NCBI GenBank assembly: GCA_000482145.1
Contig: AUXH01000006.1
Location: forward strand, 1-64,000
Length of the DNA stretch: 64,000 nt
Direction: 5' to 3'
Source: Strigomonas culicis
Lineage: Eukaryota; Euglenozoa; Kinetoplastea; Trypanosomatida; Trypanosomatidae
Shown: positions 11,601-20,805 of the stretch, piece by piece
Layout: each line of letters begins with the position of its first letter
Position numbering within the stretch: the stretch's first letter is position 1
Translations under genes and position numbers: made by a program
The notes under the pieces: model-generated
The model's database searches: none
Told to the model about the DNA's origin: nothing
What the model saw: the letters and a program-made list of their open reading frames with translations, nothing else

Positions 11601-11717
11601 CGTCTCGACATAGGAGCTAAACCCGACCTTTACGTAGCCGGCGGCGAGCAGCCATGGATGACGTGCAATGTAAAAGCCAGCAACGCCAAGCAGAGGCATT
11701 GTGACACGGAAGAACAT
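8622..11717 (-). CDS. Multidomain SF2 helicase with N-terminal GIY-YIG/T5orf172-like domain
   Basis: The product is 1031 aa from the ATG at 11717; a second ATG at 11699 is possible. Residues ~12-105 look like a GIY-YIG-superfamily (T5orf172/Mug113) domain: GFYIARHP, then GYVKVGF, a conserved Arg in ETRL and a Glu in LLEQSV. After a low-complexity linker comes an SF2 helicase core: LRPYQ, Walker A ACRCGKT (~303-309), motif II DECH (~416-419), TATP (~448), and a motif VI-like QSICRPLNK. Helicase-associated-like sequence follows. The C-terminus has an AT-hook-like KRGRGRPRKG (~965-974) and a C2H2 finger (C1002, C1005, H1017, H1023). It is probably a DNA helicase or translocase of the Irc3/viral A18-like type. 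Its compartment is unclear, and nuclease activity is not shown. Confidence 0.8.
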   Translation of the reverse strand: MFFRVTMPLLGVAGFYIARHPWLLAAGYVKVGFSSYVETRLDMASFKTCFTPEWSYYAVFECESSKEALLLEQSVLYLMSDKRVAHRELVCASEEEVERMALRVAGKLNINCVHRRFPNYLKHDMRIPADGAAAFSLPSPGDERNQGNESDDVHPSVVEGEAVTPSGDGASVNSALSPSSPLMRGNTKASPTMVSSIPPKNEVALTITSYLPALDLVKRDLAVATQMAEDGGAPPGDSYYADRGTGAMTSEVDENLTELSASTFLLADDEEYRLDKLRPYQKDAVHRVRAELWKTGRAICQMACRCGKTPVAFMILKDLLARERSAKVLYLVPGLTLLRQTAKKLFDYGLQDVPTLLIGSDPQPVFLDHDHILTMTTDFLMIRGFLANNPHGVVLSTYHSSPLLKELQVFSFIIFDECHRVCGSSEVTAFNTILLQPPQFNEKRLFLTATPTYDTPLKMSNEALFGSIAYRYYLREGIDAGYVNPFTVRIVLGPSLDDMNLYFFEAMRIVDKMLVFCRNIKHAEELYDNMVKAKLPADVDAFTVLVAHSRMGGTHVLQALRQFTESARAILFNVRLFQEGVEIPDLNAVFFAAPRYSARDIIQSICRPLNKVPHKPKSFVFLPAVFDPTVAEDDPINLKNFSTLVPFTDALMDEDPKLFEYMIDPDKVDYDFSVVGVRSMRLSSNQIRDFVLPAVRRGVRYSTQNVDRLHRAARMPWKPIFSEVRRIVLECNRYPKTNDAWVVGNNSISLNLFYRYIRKGYEAYMNGDHSYLQVYQVRDLESLPKWKQYGLHGPYPWRECMQTLEDYLARFGRVPPLDIHKGGYIGLDATPLERLCGCLMHVNQSDARGALTLAPSKQVDMDRISSTYGLKWRKLRTKSGKLRKGQRTFMTDSYTQFKSLVRDVKSNPAFQKYLDIHFPGYPHKHERMESLQVLSDGKVPPRHLPRRRRGRKRGSTAKDSEPVVKRGRGRPRKGVPQQRQQQQLQEDSTQAEAKELKQTVMCRVCRVYVPVSKYQDHLLSTTHRRNQAALS

Positions 11718-12075
11718 CACGGCCGTGTCACGCGTGTGTTGCTAGTCTCTGCTCCTGTCTATGATGGCCAAACGCCAACGCATTACCGGACACCTCGTAT
11801 CCTTACACGTCGCTATATGATATATTTTTGGCCTACACGTGTATGTTTGGGACAGCCGTAAGAGCGCAGGAAGCAAAAAAAAAAAGAGGTAAGGGGAAGA
11901 GGCATACACCAAGCAACGAAACAAAACATGAGAATAAACGTCAAAGGCTAAACAAGAGTAGAACTCGAAGGCACTGTCATGCAAGAGGATATAGTGGAGT
12001 GGAACAGCACCCAAGCTATGTTTAGAAACGGTGTTCTACGTAAGCAAAACAGAATCTATATAGTGTGTGTGGCAT
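11718..12075. other. Intergenic spacer, no supported gene
   Basis: AT-rich spacer between the helicase and the 432-aa unknown. A plus-strand poly-A tract near 11876-11886 gives a T-rich tract on the sense strand. Nothing else was seen. Confidence 0.45.
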
Positions 12076-13374
12076 CTAAACCACGCTTTCATCGAATGGC
12101 AGGCAGTCCGCATGCTCGCTCATAAAAGACTGCAGTTTTGCATCAAGGTCTTGGTCCCACGGGATAGTGCCCAGGAGTTCCTCTTTACACGAATCCGTGC
12201 ACGTCGTGTTTGCGGGAAAGCAGAATTGAAAGGTGGAGTTGAAGGTAGAATCATAGAGCGTGGCCGCACCGTGTCCCTTTGCTACTTGTGCAGCGTAGCA
12301 AAGTGCAACCATTTTTAACGGGCACAGATCCAACGAAGAAAGTGTATGTCGAGTGAAGGAAGAAGCGAGCTGTTGCGCGCCGCAGACAGCGAACGCTGAG
12401 TGCTCGTGATCCCACACCAGAAGAAAGAAGAAGACACTGAAGAAGAGGGACGGCGCGCAGGTACTCATCGTCTTCTCGTTTCTAAAAAGGTGCAAGTAGG
12501 CACCCCACATGTCTTGCAACGCCGCACATCCTTTGGTGTGCTGCTCGTTCAACTCCTTCCATCGCCCAGAGCACACAGAGGCCTCATTTTCAAGGCGCCG
12601 TAGCGCCTCTCTAGATGAGACCGTTTTTGCCCGTTTTGACAACCGCCGTAGCTTCTTTGTGCATTGTTGGGCCTCCAGTAAAATCGTCGGTAATTGCTCC
12701 AACACCACCATGGTCACTGCAGACAAGGTGAGCAACGCTTCCTCAGGAGAGACTGTACCGTCTAACAGTGTATGGCAGCCTTTGACGAGGTCCGCCATTC
12801 TGTTTCTTGAGGCGTGCGTGAGGAGCGTCAGTGCGCGCTGCATACCGTGTGTGTGATGCTTACACTCCTTGATTGACTGAGCGCCCATCACGACACAGAG
12901 CGATTTGACACTCCCCCAATACTCTCGCGCGCGTGGCTCTTCGGGCTGCCAACTCCAGTCCACACTCTTCTCGGCGTGCTGCACGTCACCGAGGAAGAGC
13001 AGGCACATGCACAGGTCGCACTGTGCTACGCAGTGCGCATCGGAGAACTGTCCATAGTTAGCGCGTGTAATCCCGCACCATCCCTCTACAAAAGGTAAGA
13101 TACTACGGAAGTTGCACCCACCGTTGTATAGTTGATAGTGCTCCATGTGCTCTGAAAGGTACCGGTACTTGACCTCAACGGTACACGGCAAGCCCACGAT
13201 CTGCTCTGCTTCCCCTTCCGCACGCTCGCATTCAAGAGGGAACAGATAATCTATCCACTCCACGTTTGTTCGGGATGTCTCAATCAGGCGGAGCGCACTC
13301 CGTGTAAGTACGTGGCAAGCATACAGTTCAAGTACATCCTTCCAGTGATCCCCACCAAAAAAAGAAAAGTCCAT
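12076..13374 (-). CDS. Hypothetical protein, 432 aa
   Basis: The family is not recognised. The frame opens at an ATG at 13374. The product is cysteine-rich for a cytosolic protein and mostly helical in composition, with leucine/alanine-rich stretches in the middle (~170-290). One strongly hydrophobic run (core LFFSVFFFLLVW, near residue 325) could be a membrane segment or a buried helix. There is no N-terminal signal peptide. It sits in the directional cluster between the helicase and the CCCH protein, with normal spacers. Coding bias and its length without stops support a real gene. Confidence 0.7.
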   Translation of the reverse strand: MDFSFFGGDHWKDVLELYACHVLTRSALRLIETSRTNVEWIDYLFPLECERAEGEAEQIVGLPCTVEVKYRYLSEHMEHYQLYNGGCNFRSILPFVEGWCGITRANYGQFSDAHCVAQCDLCMCLLFLGDVQHAEKSVDWSWQPEEPRAREYWGSVKSLCVVMGAQSIKECKHHTHGMQRALTLLTHASRNRMADLVKGCHTLLDGTVSPEEALLTLSAVTMVVLEQLPTILLEAQQCTKKLRRLSKRAKTVSSREALRRLENEASVCSGRWKELNEQHTKGCAALQDMWGAYLHLFRNEKTMSTCAPSLFFSVFFFLLVWDHEHSAFAVCGAQQLASSFTRHTLSSLDLCPLKMVALCYAAQVAKGHGAATLYDSTFNSTFQFCFPANTTCTDSCKEELLGTIPWDQDLDAKLQSFMSEHADCLPFDESVV

Positions 13375-13795
13375 GACGTCCTTTTTCAGCTTCCGAGAGA
13401 GGGAAATACAACCAACACCATAACCACAAAAATAAACAGGAGAAGAAAGGGGGAGAAGAGGAAGAAGAGAGACAGAGCTTATGTGTTGGTCACATATCTA
13501 CATGGCCTTTACATACATACGTGTAGCTCGCGAGAATTGCGAACTACTGGAAACACAAGTTGCTACACATCAGATGCTGTGCCGAAAAAGATATATATAT
13601 ATAGAGAAAGAGAATTATAGGGCTAAAAGGGTTTAAAAAGAAAAATCATTATAATACTTATACTACTTGTTATTATTCTTATATTTATGATTATCATTAT
13701 GGTAAAAGAAAAAAGAGGAAAAGGAAAGAACACAGAATACAATTAAGTTCATATAAATAAGTATGTACACTTATATGACTATATAATTAGTCTTC
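13375..13795. other. Intergenic spacer with short TA repeat
   Basis: AT-rich 3' flank of the CCCH gene plus the 5' flank of the 432-aa gene. It contains a short TA microsatellite near 13590-13603. No gene was seen. Confidence 0.45.
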
Positions 13796-14380
13796 CTACT
13801 CCTTGTTTGCTCCTTCCGCTTTCGGGGCCTCTTCATTCTTGGGAGATTCTGCCTTTGGGTTTTCGCTCTCTGCAGTCTCGGCCTTGGGGGCCTCCGCGCC
13901 CTCCTCAGCGGGCTTCTCGGCATCCTTCTTGCCGTGGAAGCGGCAGCTCTCACCGAATTGGCAGGGCAGCCCGTCCTTGATCTCGTCGTGCACGAAACGG
14001 CAGTTCTCGCCAAATTTGCAGTTGCCCTGCTGGAAGAAGCAGCAGGCGGTCTTGCGCTCCCACTCGCGCTGCGTGTCGAGGGAGCCGCCGACGAAGGGCT
14101 TCTTGCGGCGCAGCGGCGCGCCCATCGCGCCCCCGCGGCCACCGCCGCGGCCGCCGCGCATGCCGCCCTGGAAGCCGCCGCGTCCACCGGTAGGGTCCAT
14201 GTCGTAGCCCTGGAAGTTCTGGGGCGCCGACTGGTACATGAAGTTACCGGGGTACTGCTGGTAGTAAGGGGGCTGCTGGTAGGCTGCGTACTGCTGGTTA
14301 AACTGCGGCTGAGACGCCACATACCCCTGAGGGTAGCCGCCACGACCGTAAGCCTGATTATAAGATTGTTGTTGCTGCAT
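13796..14380 (-). CDS. CCCH zinc-finger RNA-binding protein, 194 aa
   Basis: The N-terminal third is glutamine/tyrosine-rich low complexity (QQPPYYQQYPG), followed by an RGG/GGR-rich block (~65-86), both typical of RNA-binding proteins and condensates. One complete CCCH finger is visible: C113-x7-C121-x5-C127-x3-H131. A second, shorter unit follows (C140-x5-C146-x2-H149) that lacks the usual first cysteine. The C-terminus is an acidic lysine/glutamate/alanine/proline tail. Trypanosomatids rely on such proteins to control mRNA stability and translation. The specific orthologue (one of the ZC3H/ZFP proteins) cannot be named. The start is the only ATG that includes the Q-rich segment. Confidence 0.8.
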   Translation of the reverse strand: MQQQQSYNQAYGRGGYPQGYVASQPQFNQQYAAYQQPPYYQQYPGNFMYQSAPQNFQGYDMDPTGGRGGFQGGMRGGRGGGRGGAMGAPLRRKKPFVGGSLDTQREWERKTACCFFQQGNCKFGENCRFVHDEIKDGLPCQFGESCRFHGKKDAEKPAEEGAEAPKAETAESENPKAESPKNEEAPKAEGANKE

Positions 14381-14912
14381 ATTGGATTATGAAACGCGTT
14401 CTCTACTCTTGTTGGTTAGATTAAAAAGCGCTGGGTACCTTTTGGGGAGAAAAGGGCACGTACCAAAGAGTCGCAAGAAAAACTAGTCACAAATAAAACA
14501 CACACAAGAAACAACCACTGGTACGATCAAAAAAAAAAGAATCGAACAAAGGGGGAACAGAAAAAAGAATTACTAAAGGGAAGCCCAAAAGAAAAACGTA
14601 GCTTGAATCTTCTGAGAAAAAAAGAGATACATTGGGAGGAGAATAACAAGGAGAAAAAGAGATAGGGAGAGAGCGGCGTCATGTGGCAAGCAGAAAAAAT
14701 GGCATAACGCATCAACAAACCATGAAAGAAGAGAGAAACATAAGTGTCTCGGATAAAGGATCACACAAGTGATCAAACAGTGAGCGATCTATTCAAGTAC
14801 AATTTGTGTCAATTGAAGGGTACATAGGATTGTTTTTTTATTTACATGGATACTTTTATGCATGCGACATCCGCATCCCCCAAACACCCTTCCGACAACC
14901 GGCCGCCAGTGG
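14381..14912. other. Intergenic spacer, long pyrimidine-rich sense strand
   Basis: Long 5' flank of the CCCH gene. From about 14520 to 14760 the plus strand is strongly purine-rich, so the sense strand is an extended pyrimidine-rich region, fitting trans-splicing and a long 5' UTR on a regulated mRNA. Small minus-strand frames here are phenylalanine/serine/leucine translations of the tract and are not called. Confidence 0.45.
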
Positions 14913-16388
14913 TTAGACCTCCTCGATAGCCGCCTCTAAGGCGGGCGTGTTGTGGGGGAACATCTTGGCGGCCTCCTGTAGGCGATGGTAGCGAGAGTTG
15001 TAGTAGCGGTCCATCCAGTCCTTGGAGTCATCTAGCATCTTAGTGACCGGAGTCCGCGTATTCGGTTCAATGATGTAGCGCAATCCCCCATCCGGCGCGC
15101 CGCCTTTCGGCTTCAGCGACAGGATGCGCATAATGTCTATCACGCCGTTCTGCGTGATGGCCTCTACCACACGGCGCGGCACGTCCAAGAAGAACGGCTC
15201 CCTCTTGCTGATGGTGAAATGGCTCTTCACCTTGTAGAACATGTCCTCGAACAGCATCACCACACTGTCGTGCTCATGCACCAGCCGCTCGTGGGTCTCC
15301 TGCACCAACACGGGCGCCGATGTCCAGTCAAAGTCGTCCTTCTCGCCGGAGACCGCGCGCGCGGCGTTCTCATCCGTGTGCGCCTCGACATGGAAATCGA
15401 CGTTGTCGGCTCTCTCCGTGTCGTCCTCACGCGTGGCACTCTTGAACTGGAGTGAGACGTTCTTCATGTAGGTCTCGAAGAACATCTCGTCCCGCGTGAC
15501 ACGCAGAAAGGCCTCGTCGGCCTCCCACAGAATCTTGTCTTCGTCGAAGGTGGACGCGCCACTCGGCTCGGCAAAGTTCGTCACCAAGTTGACGGGCATT
15601 TCGCTGTTCGCGTTGCGGTCGGCGGCGCGCAGGGAGCCACACCAGAGAAACCACAGTTTGTCCTGCTTGTCGGCCTTGAAGTAGAGCACCATGCGCGTGA
15701 TGAACTTGTGCTCCGTGTAGTAGAAGTGGCGCACAATGTGGCCGCACAGCTTCTTCACGTGGACGGCCACGTTACCGGACACGGTGCACTCATCGCTAAG
15801 GTGGTTGGGTCCCTCGTACGTGACGGTGGTGGAGAAGGGGTCGTTCTCCGCACGCTTGCGGTCGTCAATGGAGTACTTGTTTGTGCGGCGCTGCACCATG
15901 CAAATGCGAGGACTCCACACGGCCTTGATGACACTATTGTTGTACCCTTTGGGCATAATAAACTTTTGCAGAATGCCTTCGCGCTTGATCTTGCGCCCGA
16001 GAAACTCGCCGATGGTCTCCTTGTTAAACACCTCCACCAGCGTCTTCTGCTCGATGCCGTTCCCTGTGTCCTCCTCGGAAGTGCAGATGTAGGTGGCCAC
16101 GATGGGACAGCTGTCCTTGACGCCACTTGTGAAGCCCTCCTCGATCGTGGAGGCATCCAGCTCCTTCCCCTGCTTGCGCATCACCTCCCGCGCCTTTAAA
16201 TCGGTCGTGTACCAGCCGCGCGGAAAGTTGTGCTCAAACACCACCGTGTCGGGGACAAAGATGTCCAGACACGGCTTCATCGTCTTGGGATTCTTCTTGG
16301 CAAGGAAATTGTAGATGCCAGTGATAATGTTGTCGCCCTCCAGCGGATGGTTCTTCATCCACGTATGGTCCGACGCCTTGTTCGCCAT
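14913..16388 (-). CDS. Conserved-looking hypothetical protein, 491 aa
   Basis: The function is not recognised. The ATG at 16388 follows a normal spacer. The product is soluble and mixed charge, with no signal peptide and no membrane segment. Tryptophan/phenylalanine-rich segments such as FPRGWYTTDL and KLWFLWCGSLR suggest a folded globular N-terminal two-thirds. A variable acidic insert (~330-355) precedes a helical segment around FEDMFYKVKSHF. The regular coding bias and even composition suggest an old single-copy gene, not a recent acquisition. Confidence 0.75.
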   Translation of the reverse strand: MANKASDHTWMKNHPLEGDNIITGIYNFLAKKNPKTMKPCLDIFVPDTVVFEHNFPRGWYTTDLKAREVMRKQGKELDASTIEEGFTSGVKDSCPIVATYICTSEEDTGNGIEQKTLVEVFNKETIGEFLGRKIKREGILQKFIMPKGYNNSVIKAVWSPRICMVQRRTNKYSIDDRKRAENDPFSTTVTYEGPNHLSDECTVSGNVAVHVKKLCGHIVRHFYYTEHKFITRMVLYFKADKQDKLWFLWCGSLRAADRNANSEMPVNLVTNFAEPSGASTFDEDKILWEADEAFLRVTRDEMFFETYMKNVSLQFKSATREDDTERADNVDFHVEAHTDENAARAVSGEKDDFDWTSAPVLVQETHERLVHEHDSVVMLFEDMFYKVKSHFTISKREPFFLDVPRRVVEAITQNGVIDIMRILSLKPKGGAPDGGLRYIIEPNTRTPVTKMLDDSKDWMDRYYNSRYHRLQEAAKMFPHNTPALEAAIEEV

Positions 16389-16592
16389 GGCTTTTGTGGG
16401 AAGAGGAAGCGCGTACGGAATAAACGTTGAAAAGGATTGCTTGTAGTGAAGGAAGAGAATGCGGGAACAAAGAGATAGTATGATGTTAGTTAGTTAAAAA
16501 AAAAAAACAGAATGTGACACGAGGCGGGAAGTCCTCACCGGTAAGACAGTCTCAAGGGGTTCCATCATTTTCTTCTTGTTTTTTTTTTCCTT

Positions 16593-17687
16593 TTAGCTAC
16601 GCCACCCAATATACACCTCGTCCGTGCGAAACCGTTGCGTAATTGTCGCCTCCTCAAGGGGTGTAGTAACACCAGTCGCAAATTGCAAAAGACCCGCGTA
16701 GGCGATCATACAGCCATTGTCAATACAGTACCGCTGGTCCATGTCGTAGCACCTCCCGCCGCGCTCCGCCGCCATGCCTTGCATCATCTCCTGTAGCCGC
16801 TCGTTGCAGCCTACCCCACCGACAATCATGACATCGGTGGCCCGGACCTGCGACATGGCCCGTTCTGTGACCTCGATGAGCATGGCAAAAAGGGTCTCCT
16901 GCAGAGAGAAGCAGATGTCGTTCGAGTCAAACGGCTCGCGCGTATTCAACGTCATCGCCGGCTGCTGGTTTCCCTTCTGCGTCTTCCGTTTTCGCTCAGA
17001 GAGCGTGCAAGTCGCAGCTTCTGTGAACTGTGGGTGTGAGAGAAGCTGTTCCACAAAGGAAATAATACCACTAAAAGACATATCCATACCCTTTACAGTG
17101 TACGGAAGTTCAATGAAGACGCGTCCCTTTTTTGCCTTTTGCTCAATGTTATACCCTGGTGCGGGGTCATTGGGGATGTTCAGCGCCCGCGCCACTCGAT
17201 CCAGGCAGTTGCCCACCGCGACGTCAATTGTTTCGCCAAAAATGCGGTAGCGCCGGTTCGAGTAGGCAATCACTTGTGTATTGCCACCGCTGACGTACAG
17301 CACAACAGGATTCTCGCCCCCGGTGACGATGCGGCCCATCTCAATGTGGCCAATGCAGTGGTTCACGCCGACGAGCGGCTTCCGCCACAGCATGCTGAGC
17401 GTCTTAGCCACCGTGCAACCGACGGAGAGCGGGCCGCCCATCCCAGGGCCCTTTGTGTAGCAGATGACGTGAATGTCATCGGGTGCGACAGCAGCATCGC
17501 GCATGGCCTGCTGGACGATGGCCAAGATGTGCTGGGTGTGATGGTCGGCCGTCTCCTTTGGGAGAAACCCCGTTCCCGGAGGGGTAATGTAGGTCGCCCG
17601 TACATTGCTCAAAGTGGTACCGTTCGAATCAACCACACCGACGCCCACTTTGTTTGCACTGCTTTCAATCCCAAGTGCTAAAGGCAT
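16593..17687 (-). CDS. KAE1: tRNA N6-adenosine threonylcarbamoyltransferase, Kae1/OSGEP type
   Basis: The product is 364 aa and of usual eukaryotic Kae1 length. It belongs to the ASKHA-fold Kae1/TsaD/Qri7 family, the catalytic subunit of the KEOPS complex, which transfers the threonylcarbamoyl group to A37 of ANN-decoding tRNAs. Visible hallmarks are [17 protein letters not shown] at the start, [10 protein letters not shown] (~78-87), the metal-binding H110-CIG-H114 pair in [13 protein letters not shown], and [12 protein letters not shown] in the second lobe. There is no N-terminal mitochondrial extension, favouring the cytosolic Kae1 over the Qri7 branch. A short basic insert (~232-255) interrupts the C-terminal half and is probably a surface loop. 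Confidence 0.93.
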   Translation of the reverse strand: MPLALGIESSANKVGVGVVDSNGTTLSNVRATYITPPGTGFLPKETADHHTQHILAIVQQAMRDAAVAPDDIHVICYTKGPGMGGPLSVGCTVAKTLSMLWRKPLVGVNHCIGHIEMGRIVTGGENPVVLYVSGGNTQVIAYSNRRYRIFGETIDVAVGNCLDRVARALNIPNDPAPGYNIEQKAKKGRVFIELPYTVKGMDMSFSGIISFVEQLLSHPQFTEAATCTLSERKRKTQKGNQQPAMTLNTREPFDSNDICFSLQETLFAMLIEVTERAMSQVRATDVMIVGGVGCNERLQEMMQGMAAERGGRCYDMDQRYCIDNGCMIAYAGLLQFATGVTTPLEEATITQRFRTDEVYIGWRS

Positions 17688-17940
17688 AAGGCTCTAAGGA
17701 GAACAAGAGGGTAGACAAACAGGACAGATCCACGCACAGAGATACAAAAGGAGTCAAACAGGGTACTTTCAATACACTCACTGGAGAATAAACACATCTA
17801 GTTAAAAGAAAAAGGAACGGTGTAGAAATGCAACACAACAACAACAAAAAAAAAAGGAAAGAAAAAATCATCAACGGAACAACAAACAGGAAAACAGCTT
17901 CACTTTAGAATAATGTGAGAAGATGCGCACAATGGACTTG

Positions 17941-18186
17941 CTACAAGCCGGAGGTAAATCGTGCCATGTCTGACATCAATTTGCTCTTCGCCTTCACTTT
18001 TTTCTGTCTTTCATTGTGATAGCGCCGCCTTGGGACGGAGCCCACCTCAGGGCAGTAAAGAGCCGCTGCCTCCACGTATGCACTAACGGGCCGCTCGTTA
18101 CGGTCCACAAAACCGGCCGCATACGCAAGACTGCTCGTCTTGAGCTGCCTCTGCAGCTGCAGTCTAACGACAGACAGGGACAGCAT
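17941..18186 (-). CDS. Small hypothetical protein, 81 aa
   Basis: The frame from the ATG at 18186 encodes an N-terminal amphipathic, arginine- and leucine-rich segment (MLSLSVVRLQLQRQL) that could be a mitochondrial targeting peptide, then a mixed region and a basic C-terminus (RRRYHNERQKKVKAKSKL). An upstream ATG at 18228 would add 14 hydrophobic residues. Its position between Kae1 and the FG-GAP gene, in a gap otherwise too long for a spacer, supports a real gene. A small mitochondrial (perhaps ribosomal) protein is a guess. Confidence 0.5.
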   Translation of the reverse strand: MLSLSVVRLQLQRQLKTSSLAYAAGFVDRNERPVSAYVEAAALYCPEVGSVPRRRYHNERQKKVKAKSKLMSDMARFTSGL

Positions 18187-18468
18187 TTCTGTGCAGACAA
18201 ACAAATCTATGAAAAAAAGAGGAAACATCAAGAGAACGAGGTAAGAGAAGAGGTGAGCCTAGTGGAGATAAGGGCAACGAAGGTTGTATTTGCCGTTCAA
18301 AGGAACCAATTCCCTTCTGTCTTTTTGACACTTTGTTGTAAAAGAATAATTAAAAAAAAGTGGTTGTTTCTTGTTTTCTTTTTAATTCAATACACGCAGG
18401 GGGCAATCACATTTTCGACTGGATTCCGTCGACGCCCGCCGGAAACAAATAGCGCCTCACGATGCGAG

Positions 18469-20805
18469 CTAGTAGTAGAGCTCGTCCTGCTGCGACATGA
18501 TGACCTCGTGTCGCTTGTGGACCGCCATGAGCGCCAACGCTACAAGCACAAAAGGGACAATGAGAGTAAACTTGATCGTCTCGAGAAAGTAGAGGTTGAA
18601 GCTCAACGCCACACTGTCGGTGAAGGTCTGGCCGTTCACAAGGGTCATCGTCACCGTGAGCGTCGCTCGCATGCGCTCCAACGGCGCGCGGATAAGGAGG
18701 GAGTAGCTCTTCGCCTCACGGAACACCCCATGAAAGATGCGGATTCGAGGACCAACGAATACGTCCACCACGTAGCGCTTCTGTGCCCCAGGAGATTGGC
18801 GCATGTCACTGATATGAATGGGAAGCTGAAAGTGATCGCCACGGATGTCCTTCGCTTTCCGAAAGGGCTCTTCGATACTGATGCCCACGTTGTTATAGCT
18901 GGCCGTGTGACAGTTGAGTCCCTTGGTTTCGCTTGGCCACGCGCTCAGCGCGGAGTAGGCGGATTGCGTTTCGAACAAGTAGACTCCGCCGCGGAGTGTG
19001 GTGACGACCAAATCCAAATACCCATTCCCGGTCAAATCGTCCGCCAGCACCATCGTCGACGACTTCTCGTCAAGATCGACGGTCTCGATGCAGCCGCCCC
19101 CACCATCCACTATGTAGAGGTGCCCGTCGTGAGAGGGGACGACCAGGTGCAGATGGCGGGACACAATCCCCTGCAAGCGTAAGAGGAGCGGGGGCGCCAC
19201 AACAGAGCCGCCGGTAATAATCGGGAAGTTCGGCAACACGTGGCCGTTCGTGCCATTCAGCGCATAAATCGCCCCTGCAGAGGTGCCAAACACAACATCC
19301 ACAACCCCGTCCTGGTTGACATCGCCAAAGACCACATGCGTGGTCACGCCGCCGTAGAGATGTGTTTCCCACAGCAGCTTGCCCTGCGACGAGAAGCAGG
19401 ACATCTTGCCCTCGACGTCGCCCACGCACACGTCCAGCTTGCCATCGCCCGACACGTCCTCGGCGGCCGGAGAGGCCGTGATGGGTCCCAGCCACACGGG
19501 CCATCCCGGCCGCGGCTTCCCGCTCTCCGTCACGGAGTGCAGCGCGCCGGTGGTCGACGACACGTACACTTCAAACGACTTGTCCTCGTCGGCGTTGACG
19601 ACGAGCGGCGTGCTGAGGCCGTACGACGGGTAGGTGTCCGTCTTTCGCGACAGGTGCAGCGTGTGCGCCCAGCGGTACTCGCCGGTCACCAGGTTGATGC
19701 ACACAAGGGCGGTCGCCATGTAGTCGTCACCGTTGATGCCCTCCGGGAGCGAGCGGCGCCCTTCGCGGAAGTCTGCCGGGTCGAAGAAATAGCTCACGTG
19801 CACGATGGCGTCCATGTCGCCGTTGCCGTCGATATCCGTCAACACCGGTGTAGAGAGAATGTGGGCATCCACCGCTACCTCGTCCTCAGCGTGAACCGTC
19901 CTCATTTTGTGGCGCAGCTCCGGTATCTGGAAGACGTACTCCTCCGCTTCCGTGTCCGTCGCCGACGTGAATATGTCAGGATTGAAGAGCAGCCGCATCG
20001 ACGCGATGGCCTCTTTGCTCAACTGGGCATTAGGACCTGGGAGGTCGCCTTCCGCATTGCCTCGTCCTTCCGCACCGAGCAACGCGTCCCCCTCGTCGTC
20101 GTAGTACTCGTCCTCGTGTTCCTCCCAGAGCGCCGGCTTAATCGGTCGGTCGGACAGCTTCACGCGCTTCCGTACATCCCGGAGTACCCCTTCGTGCTGA
20201 GCGAGTCGGTCTGGTGTGACGGTCAAGTCCTTCACGCCGCGCGATTGAAGAATCTCATTCAAGAGCGAGGGATCGGTGTCGGGCTTCGCGGTCCGCACGT
20301 TGGCCAAGTTTTCCATCGTCGCGTTGGCCATGTCCATCCAATTCTTCTTCATGTTCAGCGCAGGAATGCGGTACATACCGCGCGCCTTGCCATCTTCACT
20401 GAACACGAGCAATTCGCCATTGTAGGTCGCGACGAGCCACTCCATTTTACCGTCCCCATCAACGTCGATGGGCAGCGGGCTTGAGTAGGACTTGAATTTG
20501 GGGTGCACGTAGGGAAAGCCTGGGATGTCGTCTCCGGTGGCACCCGCGAGGGCCTCCACGTAGTGGGAGAAGGTCGAAATGAGGACGTCCTTGTGGCCGT
20601 TCTGCGCCATGTCGACGACACGCGGCGTGGCGATGATACTGCTGCTCACGCGCGAAGTCCACACCAGGTTCACCCCACTGCTACAAGTGGAAGTTTTGTT
20701 CGGTGGCGGAAATGAATCCATAAATAGGTGCCCACTCACAACCTGAAGGATGAGGAAGACACCCACGATAAAACGAAACAACCGGTTAAAGCGACGAGGC
20801 GCCAT
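18469..20805 (-). CDS. FG-GAP/beta-propeller type I membrane protein (DEX1-like), 778 aa
   Basis: Signal-anchor or signal peptide at residues ~8-28 (core FRFIVGVFLILQVVSG). The long luminal/extracellular part contains repeated integrin-alpha-like FG-GAP units with calcium-loop motifs: DVDGDGKMEW, DIDGNGDMD, DVSGDGKLDV, DVNQDGVVDV and DLTGNGYLDL. A beta-sandwich-like region follows, then one membrane segment close to the C-terminus (core LIVPFVLVALALMAV), ending in a short tail with QQDELYY. The order resembles plant DEX1-type proteins, which are single-copy and conserved in many protists. It likely acts in the secretory pathway or at the surface as an adhesion or quality-control protein. The molecular role is inferred only. 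Confidence 0.85.
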   Translation of the reverse strand: MAPRRFNRLFRFIVGVFLILQVVSGHLFMDSFPPPNKTSTCSSGVNLVWTSRVSSSIIATPRVVDMAQNGHKDVLISTFSHYVEALAGATGDDIPGFPYVHPKFKSYSSPLPIDVDGDGKMEWLVATYNGELLVFSEDGKARGMYRIPALNMKKNWMDMANATMENLANVRTAKPDTDPSLLNEILQSRGVKDLTVTPDRLAQHEGVLRDVRKRVKLSDRPIKPALWEEHEDEYYDDEGDALLGAEGRGNAEGDLPGPNAQLSKEAIASMRLLFNPDIFTSATDTEAEEYVFQIPELRHKMRTVHAEDEVAVDAHILSTPVLTDIDGNGDMDAIVHVSYFFDPADFREGRRSLPEGINGDDYMATALVCINLVTGEYRWAHTLHLSRKTDTYPSYGLSTPLVVNADEDKSFEVYVSSTTGALHSVTESGKPRPGWPVWLGPITASPAAEDVSGDGKLDVCVGDVEGKMSCFSSQGKLLWETHLYGGVTTHVVFGDVNQDGVVDVVFGTSAGAIYALNGTNGHVLPNFPIITGGSVVAPPLLLRLQGIVSRHLHLVVPSHDGHLYIVDGGGGCIETVDLDEKSSTMVLADDLTGNGYLDLVVTTLRGGVYLFETQSAYSALSAWPSETKGLNCHTASYNNVGISIEEPFRKAKDIRGDHFQLPIHISDMRQSPGAQKRYVVDVFVGPRIRIFHGVFREAKSYSLLIRAPLERMRATLTVTMTLVNGQTFTDSVALSFNLYFLETIKFTLIVPFVLVALALMAVHKRHEVIMSQQDELYY

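Noticed and set aside
18187..18228. Upstream ATG of the 81-aa gene as true start
   Set aside because: It adds a hydrophobic stretch rich in Phe that reads like leader translation. The downstream ATG begins a plausible targeting peptide. Not decisive.
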